A stretch of 6,527 bases of DNA from an uncultured Eubacteriales bacterium (GTDB taxonomy: Bacteria > Bacillota > Clostridia > Oscillospirales > Oscillospiraceae): assembly GCA_900551495.1 (NCBI GenBank), contig URWG01000101.1:1-6527 (forward strand). The letters run 5' to 3'. Positions 1 through 5,863 of the stretch are shown in pieces. Each line of letters starts with the position of its first letter. Within the stretch, counting starts at the first letter, position 1. Under the pieces are notes generated by a model. It had not been told where the DNA came from and did not search any database. It saw only the letters and a program-made list of their open reading frames with translations. The position numbers and the translations under genes were made by a program.

Positions 1-1121
1 GGCAGATAGTTGCTCGGTTCGCGCGGGTCGAAGGCGAATTCCAGCACCTTCATGCCGGGATAGCCCGAATCATGCTGCAGACGAATGACCTCCTCGGTCA
101 GGAAGCCGAGGTCCTCCGCGATCAGCCGCAGGTTCGGAAACACCTCGTGCAGGCGGTTGATGAAGTCGTGATCGGGACCCTTGACCCAGCGCCCGTTGCG
201 GGCAGTGGGGTCGCCGTAGGGCACCGACCAGTAGCTCTCCAGCCCGCGGAAATGGTCAAGGCGAATGACGTCGAACAGACGGGAGGCGGCGCGGATGCGT
301 TCCATCCACCACGCATAGCCGTCCTGACGCATCCGATCCCAATTGTACAGCGGGTTGCCCCAAAGCTGACCGTCCTTGGCAAAATAATCCGGCGGGCAGC
401 CCGCGACACCGGTCGGGATGCCCTGCTCCAGTTGGAACAGCTCCGGATTTGCCCAAACGTCGCACGAATCGTAGGGAACGTAGATCGGCAGGTCGCCGAT
501 GATCTCAATACCCAGCCCGTGGACGTAATCCCGCAGCGCGTTCCATTGACGGAAGAACAGGAATTGCAGATAAATGAAGAAATGAATGTCCTCCGCGACG
601 TGGATGGCGTAGGTCTCTACCGCACCGGCGCGGCGGAGACGGATCTCCTCGGGCCAAAATTCCCAAGAGCGCATCCCGTTGCTGCGCTTGAGCGCCATGT
701 AAAGCGCATAGTTTTCGACCCACGGGTTTTCCTGACGGAACTGACGGACCGCATCGGCGTCGCGGTCGCAGCCGCGCCGATACGCCCGATAGAGCAGATC
801 GAAGCGGACGGAGAACTGAAAGCCGTAATCCACGCGCTCGCTGTGCGACGCCCAATCGATCGCATTGACCTCCTCCTGCGTCAGCAGACCGTCGGCGATC
901 AGAAGGTCAAGGTCGATAAAGTAGGGGTTGCCGGCGCAGGTGCTGAACGACTGATAGGGGCTGTCGCCGTAGCTGGTCGGACCGATGGGCAGAAGCTGCC
1001 AATAGTGCTGCCCCGCCGCGTACAGGAAGTCGGCAAATTCGTAAGCCGCCTTGCCGAGCGTGCCGATGCCGTAGGGCGAGGGCAGGGAGGAAATGTGCAT
1101 TAAAATTCCGGAACTTCTCAT
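1..1121 (-). CDS. malQ: 4-alpha-glucanotransferase (GH77, amylomaltase/DPE1 type), 3' end cut by window
   Basis: Cytoplasmic amylomaltase: it transfers alpha-1,4-glucan segments between maltodextrins and releases glucose. The reading frame is open for 373 codons and leaves the window without a stop; GH77 enzymes are usually near 500 residues, so roughly a quarter is missing. Seen in the sequence: the family N-terminus MRSSGILMHISSLP, then WQLLPIGPTSYGDSPYQSFS at residues 41-60, VIRLDHFRG with Asp289 as the expected nucleophile, and IAEDLG with Glu336 as the expected acid/base. These residues sit four positions before the Thermus aquaticus Asp293/Glu340 pair, as expected for a slightly shorter N-terminus. 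The third conserved Asp lies beyond the edge. The ATG at 1121 is chosen because the conserved RSSGIL segment begins there. It lies 6 bases after the repressor stop and has no clear ribosome site, so translational coupling is likely. Last visible gene of the operon. Family assignment is firm; the exact glucan substrate is inferred. Confidence 0.95.
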   Translation of the reverse strand, partial: MRSSGILMHISSLPSPYGIGTLGKAAYEFADFLYAAGQHYWQLLPIGPTSYGDSPYQSFSTCAGNPYFIDLDLLIADGLLTQEEVNAIDWASHSERVDYGFQFSVRFDLLYRAYRRGCDRDADAVRQFRQENPWVENYALYMALKRSNGMRSWEFWPEEIRLRRAGAVETYAIHVAEDIHFFIYLQFLFFRQWNALRDYVHGLGIEIIGDLPIYVPYDSCDVWANPELFQLEQGIPTGVAGCPPDYFAKDGQLWGNPLYNWDRMRQDGYAWWMERIRAASRLFDVIRLDHFRGLESYWSVPYGDPTARNGRWVKGPDHDFINRLHEVFPNLRLIAEDLGFLTEEVIRLQHDSGYPGMKVLEFAFDPREPSNYL

Positions 1122-1127
1122 AGTGGT

Positions 1128-2153
1128 TCACGCTTTCTGTTGAGTAATGTCGGGCGGGAGCGGGCGGACGCTTTCCCGTTTTGCGAGGGAGAAGGGAATG
1201 ACCTCATGCCGCACCGTGCCGGGGTGCTCGATGCTCTCCAGCAGGAGCCTTGCGCCGTGGTCGGCGAGGTCGTCCGCAGACTGGCGGACGGTAGTAAGCT
1301 GCGGCAGGAAAAAGTCGCTCAGCGGCAGACCGTCGAAGCCGCAGACGGAAACATCCTCCGGCACACGGTAGCCCGCATCCTTTAGGGCGCGGATGGCGCC
1401 GATCGCCATAACGTCAGCCATGGCAAACAGGGCTGTAATCCCTGCGTCGGCGGCAAGAATGCGCTGCGTTGTGTTATAGCCGCCCTCATAGGAGTACAGT
1501 GCCGATTCTCTGGCGACGGGACCCTTAATACCGCTGCGTTGCATTGCCCGCAGGCAGCCCTCCAAACGCATCCGCGAGGGATCCGAAACGGCGGGATCGC
1601 CGCCGATCACGCCGATCCGCCGATGCCCCTGCGCAATCAGATAGGACACCGCGCAGTCGGCAGCGGCAACGTCGTCGGTAAACACGCTGGAAAGGTTGGG
1701 GAATCGCAGCTCCGCGGCGTTGTCCGTCAGCAGGACGGCGGGCACGCGAATCCGAGAGAAGGAGACGCGGAAGTTTTTGCAGTTGCCGCCGAGAAAGAGG
1801 ATTCCCTGCGGCTTTTTGACGGCGCAGAGGTGGACGGCGCGGCGCGCCTCGTCCTCCTGCTCGTCAAAATAGTCGAGCATCATGGTGTAGCTGGTGCGGT
1901 CGAAAAACTGCTGCAGCCGCTCGATGATGGCGGCAAACAGCTCGTTTTTCCGTCCCTTGACCAGCACGAGAACGCCCTCGTTTTTCTGCTGCTTGAGATT
2001 TTTGGCATTTTCGTTGCGCTCAAAGCCGGAGCGCGCGATTGCCTCGGTGATCTCCCGCCGCGCCTTCTCGCTGACGCTGGGGTGGTTGTTCAAAACGCGG
2101 GAGATCGTGCCGACGGAGTAGCCCGTCTCGCGGGCGAGATCCTTGATGGTCAT
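1128..2153 (-). CDS. LacI-family transcriptional repressor, probable local regulator of the sugar operon
   Basis: Sugar-responsive DNA-binding repressor of 341 residues, normal for the family. The N-terminal helix-turn-helix covers residues 2-22 (MTIKDLARETGYSVGTISRV) and ends in the usual SRVLNN. A hinge helix lies around residues 47-57 with Leu53, the type of residue that LacI/PurR proteins insert into a central CpG step. The effector domain shows GHRRIGVIGG (176-185), FAMADVMAIG (243-252) and PEDVSVCGFDG (265-275). The ATG at 2153 is chosen because the HTH begins there and AAGGG (2163-2167) sits 9 bases upstream; a longer in-frame extension would run into the permease gene and add nothing family-like. 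The start is 5 bases after the MalG-type stop, so the gene is co-transcribed and probably translationally coupled. A palindrome of the right kind overlaps the first promoter of the locus (5606-5627), which suggests autoregulation. The inducer is not visible; a maltodextrin is an inference from context. Confidence 0.93.
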   Translation of the reverse strand: MTIKDLARETGYSVGTISRVLNNHPSVSEKARREITEAIARSGFERNENAKNLKQQKNEGVLVLVKGRKNELFAAIIERLQQFFDRTSYTMMLDYFDEQEDEARRAVHLCAVKKPQGILFLGGNCKNFRVSFSRIRVPAVLLTDNAAELRFPNLSSVFTDDVAAADCAVSYLIAQGHRRIGVIGGDPAVSDPSRMRLEGCLRAMQRSGIKGPVARESALYSYEGGYNTTQRILAADAGITALFAMADVMAIGAIRALKDAGYRVPEDVSVCGFDGLPLSDFFLPQLTTVRQSADDLADHGARLLLESIEHPGTVRHEVIPFSLAKRESVRPLPPDITQQKA

Positions 2154-2158
2154 TTTTA

Positions 2159-3028
2159 TCAGCCCTTGACGGCACCCGCAGCGACGCCCTTGATGATATA
2201 CTTCTGACACAGGAGATAGACAATGATGATCGGCAGGATACTGAGCATGATGATCGCCATTGTCGCGCCGAGATCGACCGTGCCGTAGCTGCCCTTGAGG
2301 TACTGGACATGGATGGGCAGGGTGCGGTATTCGGTGACATCGAGGACCAGATACGGCAGCAGATAGTCGTTCCAGACCCACATCAGCTCCAAGATGCCGA
2401 CGGAGATCAGGCTCGGACGGAGCATCGGCAGAACGACGGAGAAGAACGTACGCACAGGACCGCAGCCGTCGATGGCAGCCGCCTCCTCAATTTCGAGGGG
2501 CAGGCTCTTGACGAAGCCCGTAAACATGAAGATCGCAAGTCCCGCGCCGAAGCCGAGGTAAATGACGGGAATCGTCCACGGCGTGTTGAGCAGGAGCTTT
2601 TTCGCGGTGCTCGTCAGGGTGAACATGACCATCTGGAAGGGGACGATCATGGAGAACAGGCAAAGATAGTAGAAAACGCGGGAAAAACGGCTCTGTACGC
2701 GGACGATGTACCACGCTGCCATAGAGCAGCATAGGAGGATGAGGACCGTGGAGACCACGGAGATCACCAGCGTGTACAGCGCGGATTTCAGGAACGGGTA
2801 CTGTCCGAAGGTCATGCCGGTGGCGTAGTTTTCCATGCCCATGAAGGACTTGGAATTCGGCAGAGCGAAAACGTCGGTATTGATCGCGTCGTTGGACTTG
2901 AAGGAGTTAATCAGCACCTCGATGACGGGCATGATCCACGCGAGGCAGACGACGACGAAAACGATCGTCAGGATCGTGCTGCCGACGGAATACTTCTTGT
3001 GCTTACGCAGACTGGATGTTCTTGCCAT
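2159..3028 (-). CDS. Carbohydrate ABC transporter permease, MalG/LacG type
   Basis: Inner-membrane permease subunit (CUT1 family, BPD_transp_1 domain), 289 residues, a usual length. Hydrophobic segments are visible near residues 18-40, 83-108, 118-138, 150-172, 205-225 and 255-275, giving about six membrane spans. The cytoplasmic EAA loop that docks on the ABC ATPase is intact at 182-201 (EAAAIDGCG...VVLP). The tail QKYIIKGVAAGAVKG is typical of MalG-type subunits. The ATG at 3028 overlaps the TAA of the MalF-type gene by one base (TAATG), and a near-perfect AAAGGAGGT precedes it inside the end of that gene. It should pair with the MalF-type permease. The sugar cannot be read from the permease itself; maltodextrin is suggested only by the nearby malQ. 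No ATPase gene lies in the window. Confidence 0.93.
   Translation of the reverse strand: MARTSSLRKHKKYSVGSTILTIVFVVVCLAWIMPVIEVLINSFKSNDAINTDVFALPNSKSFMGMENYATGMTFGQYPFLKSALYTLVISVVSTVLILLCCSMAAWYIVRVQSRFSRVFYYLCLFSMIVPFQMVMFTLTSTAKKLLLNTPWTIPVIYLGFGAGLAIFMFTGFVKSLPLEIEEAAAIDGCGPVRTFFSVVLPMLRPSLISVGILELMWVWNDYLLPYLVLDVTEYRTLPIHVQYLKGSYGTVDLGATMAIIMLSILPIIIVYLLCQKYIIKGVAAGAVKG
2163..2167 (-). promoter_or_regulatory. Ribosome binding site of the LacI-family gene
   Basis: AAGGG lies within the last codons of the MalG-type gene, 9 bases before the ATG at 2153. It supports that start over an upstream extension and fits coupled translation. Confidence 0.6.
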
Positions 3029-3939
3029 TACTGCTGGACCTCCTTTCGGCCGGTTGCCTTTTGCTGGATGATCGCGAGGACGGCGACAAGCAGGAAGAAG
3101 ATGACTGCCTTCGCCTGCGCTACGCCGTGGTAGTTCTTGCTGATGTTGTAGGTCGAGTAGATGTTGAGGGCGAGCAGCTCGGTTGTGTTGAGCTTGGTCG
3201 TCGCATCGACCATGATGCTCGGCAAGCCGCCCGTCAGCGCGAGGTTCTGATCGAACAGCTTAAAGCCGTTCGTGAGCGTCAGGAAGGTGCAGGTGGCGAT
3301 CGACGGCATGACGTTCGGAATGATAACGCGGAACAGCGTCTGACGGCCGTTCGCGCCGTCGATCCGCGCCGCCTCGAGCATATCCTCGGAGACTGCCTGC
3401 AAGCCCGCGATGTAAATAATCATCATGTAGCCGATCTGCTGCCACGCGACCAAAATGACCAGCCCCCAAAAGCCGTAGGTGGAGTTAGCGGTCAGGTAGG
3501 TGGCGTACTGCTTGAGGATACCGTCGAAAATCATGCTCCAAATATAACCGAGCACGACGCCGCCGATCAGATTCGGCATGAAGAAGACCGTGCGGAAGAG
3601 GTTCGAGCCGCGCATCTTCTGCGTCAGCGCATAGGCGATCGCAAAGGCGAAGACGTTAATCAGAATGATGGTAACGACAGCGAAGGCAGCAGTGTTTTTG
3701 AAAGCGTTCCAGAAGCCTGCGTCCGTCCAAATCTTTGCAAAATTGCCCCAGCCGATCCATTTCGCGTCGGAGGGGACGTTGAAATTACAGAATGACAGAT
3801 AGATGCCTTGAACGAACGGCCAGACGAAGCCGATGCAGAAGGCAATGAACACCGGCAGCAGAAACAGCGGCGCCCAGCGCTTAATGGGCTTTCGGAGCAG
3901 CGCGCCGTTTGCACCGACCATGGACGATTTTCGACCCAC
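3028..3939 (-). CDS. Carbohydrate ABC transporter permease, MalF/LacF (UgpA) type
   Basis: Inner-membrane permease subunit of a CUT1 sugar importer, 303 residues. It has the short form usual in Gram-positive bacteria and lacks the large periplasmic insertion of E. coli MalF. Hydrophobic segments appear near residues 24-45, 84-106, 115-138, 157-180, 210-226 and 273-293. The EAA loop at 189-208 (EAARIDGANG...VIIP) fits the EAA-x3-G-x9-I-x-L-P pattern with a minor change at the end. The start is read as GTG at 3939, because GAGGG lies 6 bases upstream. An in-frame ATG at 3921 would remove six residues and has a poorer ribosome site, so the exact start is uncertain. It is the first gene of the compact four-gene block and overlaps the MalG-type gene by one base. 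Substrate inference rests on malQ downstream. Confidence 0.92.
   Translation of the reverse strand: MGRKSSMVGANGALLRKPIKRWAPLFLLPVFIAFCIGFVWPFVQGIYLSFCNFNVPSDAKWIGWGNFAKIWTDAGFWNAFKNTAAFAVVTIILINVFAFAIAYALTQKMRGSNLFRTVFFMPNLIGGVVLGYIWSMIFDGILKQYATYLTANSTYGFWGLVILVAWQQIGYMMIIYIAGLQAVSEDMLEAARIDGANGRQTLFRVIIPNVMPSIATCTFLTLTNGFKLFDQNLALTGGLPSIMVDATTKLNTTELLALNIYSTYNISKNYHGVAQAKAVIFFLLVAVLAIIQQKATGRKEVQQ
3038..3046 (-). promoter_or_regulatory. Strong ribosome binding site of the MalG-type gene
   Basis: AAAGGAGGT is almost fully complementary to the 3' end of 16S rRNA. It lies in the last codons of the MalF-type gene, about 9-10 bases before the ATG at 3028. It fixes that start and allows reinitiation across the TAATG overlap. 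Confidence 0.85.
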
Positions 3940-4044
3940 AGGGATCCCTCGCTTTCAATTATTTATCTTTGCAGGATGACGGTTCTGTTATCCTTTCTCG
4001 GCGAAGCTCGCGGGAGCTTTCTCAGCCTGTCAAAGAATTCGTTC

Positions 4045-4083
4045 TGTCATTGCGAGACCCCGTAAGGGGTCGTGGCAATCTTC
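4045..4083 (+). repeat. REP-like palindromic element, copy 1
   Basis: Starts TGTCATTGCGAG and ends CGTGGCAATCTT. The inner stem is GACCCC-GTAA-GGGGTC (4056-4071) and the outer stem is ATTGC (4049-4053) with GCAAT (4075-4079). This layout (ATTGCGAG, variable hairpin, CGTGGCAAT) matches a short non-coding repeat scattered through intergenic DNA of many bacteria. It lies in the untranslated leader of the permease genes. Confidence 0.7.
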
Positions 4084-4121
4084 GGGAGTGTTTCGAACGT
4101 TAAATTCGGAAAACCTTACAT

Positions 4122-4160
4122 GAGATTCCCACGTCGGGCTTCGCCCTCCTCGGAATGACA
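4122..4160 (-). repeat. REP-like palindromic element, copy 2, inverted relative to copy 1
   Basis: Read on the plus strand it starts GAGATTCCCACG and ends CTCGGAATGACA, the reverse complement of copy 1 with one change in each arm. The inner stem is GGGC-TTC-GCCC (4136-4146). The outer stem ATTCC (4125-4129) pairs with GGAAT (4152-4156). Both arm changes are matched, so the stem is preserved although the sequence differs from copy 1. The two copies face each other about 38 bases apart, like a BIME-type pair. Confidence 0.65.
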
Positions 4161-4235
4161 ATGGAAATTTTAACATGCCGGACAGGATTCGCGGGAGCTT
4201 TGCTCAGAAAGAACGGCAGACGGATGCGCATATTC

Positions 4236-4264
4236 AGTATAACAGAGAATTTTGAATTTGAAAA
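4236..4264 (-). promoter_or_regulatory. Candidate internal promoter for the permease-repressor-malQ block
   Basis: On the minus strand TTTTCA (4264-4259) and TATACT (4241-4236) are 17 bases apart. The -10 differs from consensus at one position; the -35 matches at only four of six. The -35 uses the T-tract of the preceding terminator. Transcription would start near 4229 and give a leader of about 290 bases that contains the REP-like pair. Plausible but weak. Confidence 0.35.
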
Positions 4265-4286
4265 GGGGCGGGCATTTGCCCGCCCC
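4261..4286 (-). terminator. Rho-independent terminator after the binding-protein gene
   Basis: On the minus strand a perfect 9-bp stem, GGGGCGGGC with GCCCGCCCC (4265-4286) and a 4-base loop, is followed by TTTTC. It begins about 28 bases after the TAA at 4314. The T-tract is short, so partial read-through into the permease genes is likely. This is the common arrangement in sugar importers whose binding protein must outnumber the permeases. Confidence 0.82.
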
Positions 4287-4313
4287 CAAATTCACTGTGA
4301 AATTTTCGGCAGC

Positions 4314-5567
4314 TTAGCCGTTGACCTGTGCATACTCGTATGCCCAGCCTTCGACGAATGCCTTCTCGACCTCGGCCCAGTCGCCGTTGCCTGCGGAGTA
4401 CGCAGTCAGAGCGGTAACAACGGTAGCTCTCCAAGCGTCAACGTTCGGAGTGTAGTTGAACGCCCAGGAAATGGGGGTCTTGCCCGCGGACAGCAGAGCG
4501 TTGCCGTCGTTGACGAACTTGTTGGAGGAAGCGGGGCAGTTCTTGAAGGGAACAGCGCCCAGCTGCTCAACATAAACCTTGGAAGCGTCAGGATCGGTGA
4601 CCAGCCATACGAGGAAGTCGATGGAAGCCTGCTGATCCTCCTTGGAAGCCTGGGCGTTGATCGCCCAGCGGTTCTCGGTGCCGGAGCACAGACCGGAGTT
4701 TGCATCCTCGGGAGCGCCGCAGTAGATGGGGATCATCTGCAGCTGGTCGTCGGTCATGCCGGCGCCGGTGAGGTTAGCATATTCCCAAGTGCCGTTCTGG
4801 AAGAAGACAGCCTTGCCGTCGGTGAATTCCGCACGGGACTCGTCGCCGGTCTTGGTAGCCAGCTCGGAGGGCTCGCAGGTGGAGTTGTTGATGTACAGAT
4901 CCCAAACGTTCTTGAAGTAGTCGAGGTGCTCACCGGTGATGGTGGGAACGTTGTCCTCGATGCCCTCATAGTGCAGGGGCAGGGTGGCAAGGTGACCGGA
5001 GAAGCGCCAGGAAGAGGAGCCGTCCAGACCTGCGGAGGTGAAAGCGGAGAAGCCAAGGTCCGCGGAGCGGGCGGTGATGTCCTCGGCAACCTTCTTCAGG
5101 GAAGCGAAGTCGGTGATGTCGGAGACGGAGTAGCCGGCGTCGGCAAGAAGCTTGGTGTTGACGATGATGCCGAAGGATTCGTAGCAGTTGCCCAGAGCCT
5201 TCAGTTCGCCGTTGGCGTTGTACAGGTTGAACGCATCGGTGTTCAGTTCCTTAGCGATCGCGGTGTCCTTCAGATCCAGTGCGTACTCGTCCCAGTCGTT
5301 CAGAGCGGCGGTGTTGCCGATGTTGAAGATGGTGACGTCGCCGATGTTGGACGTGAGGGTCTTGTTGTAGTCGCCGGAAGCGGCGGTCATGATCTTGACC
5401 TCGACGCCGGTCTTTTCGGTGTAGGTCTTGGCGAGCTCGGTAAGAGCCTCGTCGAATTCGGGCTTAAAGTTCAGATAGTAGACAGAGCCCTTGCTGTCGC
5501 CCTTGCAGCCGGCGAACAGGCAAGCTACCATGGCAAGAACCATAAGCAGTGCGATGAGTTTCTTCAT
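4314..5567 (-). CDS. ABC transporter solute-binding lipoprotein, carbohydrate type (family 1)
   Basis: Extracytoplasmic sugar-binding lipoprotein of 417 residues, the usual size for CUT1 systems. The N-terminus is a lipoprotein signal peptide: MKK, a hydrophobic core, then LFAGC, with Cys21 as the predicted lipidated residue followed by a polar linker (KGDSKG). The mature part starts with a beta strand (SVYYLNF) and a helix containing LAKTYTEKTGVEVKI, the typical entry of the family. Aromatic residues (for example SSSWRFSG, NGTWEYANL, ENRWAIN and ISWAFNY) could stack against sugar rings. The ATG at 5567 is chosen for the signal peptide and for GGAGG 7 bases upstream; an in-frame extension upstream would begin inside the -35 element and is not credible. 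It is the first gene of the locus, with its own promoter, operator and terminator. Maltodextrin binding is inferred from malQ and not shown by the protein itself. Confidence 0.93.
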   Translation of the reverse strand: MKKLIALLMVLAMVACLFAGCKGDSKGSVYYLNFKPEFDEALTELAKTYTEKTGVEVKIMTAASGDYNKTLTSNIGDVTIFNIGNTAALNDWDEYALDLKDTAIAKELNTDAFNLYNANGELKALGNCYESFGIIVNTKLLADAGYSVSDITDFASLKKVAEDITARSADLGFSAFTSAGLDGSSSWRFSGHLATLPLHYEGIEDNVPTITGEHLDYFKNVWDLYINNSTCEPSELATKTGDESRAEFTDGKAVFFQNGTWEYANLTGAGMTDDQLQMIPIYCGAPEDANSGLCSGTENRWAINAQASKEDQQASIDFLVWLVTDPDASKVYVEQLGAVPFKNCPASSNKFVNDGNALLSAGKTPISWAFNYTPNVDAWRATVVTALTAYSAGNGDWAEVEKAFVEGWAYEYAQVNG

Positions 5568-5574
5568 TTTTGTT

Positions 5575-5579
5575 CCTCC
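5575..5579 (-). promoter_or_regulatory. Ribosome binding site of the solute-binding protein gene
   Basis: GGAGG followed by the 7-base spacer AACAAAA and the ATG at 5567. Near-ideal strength and spacing, consistent with high expression, and it decides the start. Confidence 0.88.
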
Positions 5580-5605
5580 ATTCAATTTTCCCATTAATCG
5601 GTTTG

Positions 5606-5627
5606 GATTTGGAAACGTTTCCAAATC
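5606..5627. promoter_or_regulatory. 22-bp perfect palindrome, probable LacI-family operator
   Basis: The core TTTGGAAACGTTTCCAAA extends to 11 bp on each side of a central CpG (between 5616 and 5617) with no mismatch. LacI/PurR-type repressors bind such palindromes with a central CG. It starts about 4 bases past the predicted transcription start, so a bound repressor would block initiation or early elongation. The obvious partner is the LacI-family protein encoded at 1128-2153. CcpA is less likely because two positions differ from the usual cre pattern. Confidence 0.83.
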
Positions 5628-5637
5628 TCTGTAATCA

Positions 5638-5666
5638 AGTATAACGTGTTCTGTAAGCAATTTCAA
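5638..5666 (-). promoter_or_regulatory. Main promoter of the sugar-uptake operon
   Basis: On the minus strand TTGAAA (5666-5661), a 17-base spacer and TATACT (5643-5638) form a good sigma-A-type promoter. Transcription should start near 5631, giving a leader of about 64 bases that includes the operator palindrome. An AT-rich run upstream (about 5668-5690) could act as an UP-like element. Confidence 0.8.
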
Positions 5667-5807
5667 TCATTTTTTGCAAAAAAACAAGAATTTGTGGAAA
5701 GCACATAATTCGGACGGTTAGGTTTTGTGCACTTTGCCGATAGCCGAAATTGTCGTTTCCGCCGTTTGCCGCTTTAACGGGGACGGGGCAATCTAAAATA
5801 ACGCCTT

Positions 5808-5849
5808 CTTAAACAAATCTTAAACAATCAAGGATTGTTTCTTAAACTT
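5808..5849 (+). promoter_or_regulatory. Phased CTTAAAC direct repeats, probable response-regulator binding site
   Basis: CTTAAAC occurs at 5808, 5819 and 5841, at steps of 11 and 22 bases, so all three face the same side of the helix. The first two extend to CTTAAACAA. OmpR/PhoB-family regulators bind head-to-tail repeats about 11 bases apart (Bacillus PhoP boxes are TTAACA-like), and this site lies just upstream of and around the -35 of such a gene. Autoregulation is the simplest reading and is inferred. Confidence 0.55.
5822..5840. repeat. Inverted repeat overlapping the response-regulator -35
   Basis: AAACAATC (5822-5829) and GATTGTTT (5833-5840) are perfect 8-bp inverted arms around AAG. 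The right arm contains the -35 hexamer. It may be an operator or a by-product of the CTTAAACAA repeats. No T-tract follows directly, so a terminator is unlikely. Confidence 0.55.
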
Positions 5850-5863
5850 TTTTACGCTATACT
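5835..5863 (+). promoter_or_regulatory. Promoter of the response-regulator gene
   Basis: TTGTTT (5835-5840), a 17-base spacer and TATACT (5858-5863). The -10 is good and the -35 is weak, as often seen at promoters that need an activator. Transcription would start near 5870, about 25 bases before the ATG, and AGAGGGAG just before the start codon is the ribosome site. Confidence 0.65.

Larger units (their letters stand above)
4008..4201. repeat. 13-base direct repeat flanking the REP-like pair
   Basis: TCGCGGGAGCTTT occurs at 4008-4020 and again at 4189-4201. It is followed by CTCAG in the first copy and GCTCAG in the second. The first copy also forms a small hairpin, AAGCTC-GCGG-GAGCTT. The two copies bracket the inverted REP-like elements, and both resemble pieces of short intergenic palindromes with a TCTGAGC(G/A)AAGC core. 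Interpretation as decayed repeat copies is inference; the identity of the two copies is directly visible. Confidence 0.65.
3940..4313. other. 374-base intergenic region: terminator, possible second promoter, REP-like repeats
   Basis: This gap separates the binding-protein stop from the MalF-type start. Reading from the binding-protein side, it holds a GC-rich terminator hairpin (4265-4286), a candidate promoter (4236-4264), and roughly 200 bases of decayed palindromic repeats (about 3970-4205), followed by the permease ribosome site. I see no credible protein-coding gene here. Confidence 0.7.

Noticed and set aside
72..1103. Plus-strand open frame of 343 codons opposite malQ
   Set aside because: malQ on the minus strand carries the GH77 catalytic motifs throughout. 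The plus frame has no recognisable domain and follows from the GC-rich codon pattern.
1539..2207. Plus-strand open frame opposite the LacI-family gene
   Set aside because: Shadow of a gene with clear HTH and effector-domain motifs; it has no own promoter or ribosome site.
2154..2381. N-terminal extension of the LacI-family protein into the MalG-type gene
   Set aside because: The HTH begins at the ATG at 2153 with a ribosome site, and the extension is only an out-of-frame reading of the permease tail.
3016..3795. Plus-strand open frame opposite the MalF-type permease
   Set aside because: Strongly charged, domain-free translation that mirrors membrane-protein codons; an antisense artefact.
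4036..4165. CRISPR array or tRNA in the repeat-rich gap
   Set aside because: The repeats are inverted with two copies only and no regular spacers, and there is no cloverleaf.
4155..5597. Long plus-strand open frame (480 codons) opposite the binding-protein gene
   Set aside because: It mirrors the minus-strand gene, is rich in Gly/Val/Leu as expected for an antisense frame, has no ribosome site or family motifs, and starts inside the repeat region. The minus-strand frame has a signal peptide, promoter and terminator.
5606..5627. CcpA cre site as the identity of the palindrome
   Set aside because: Two symmetric positions differ from the usual TGWAANCGNTNWCA pattern, and a LacI-family regulator is encoded in the locus. 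CcpA contact is not excluded.
5568..5666. 33-residue N-terminal extension of the binding protein
   Set aside because: It would begin with the TTG of the -35 hexamer, upstream of the predicted transcription start, and would bury the signal peptide.
5754..5760. Second operator at CGTTTCC
   Set aside because: Only one half matches; the left side (ATTGT) does not mirror it.
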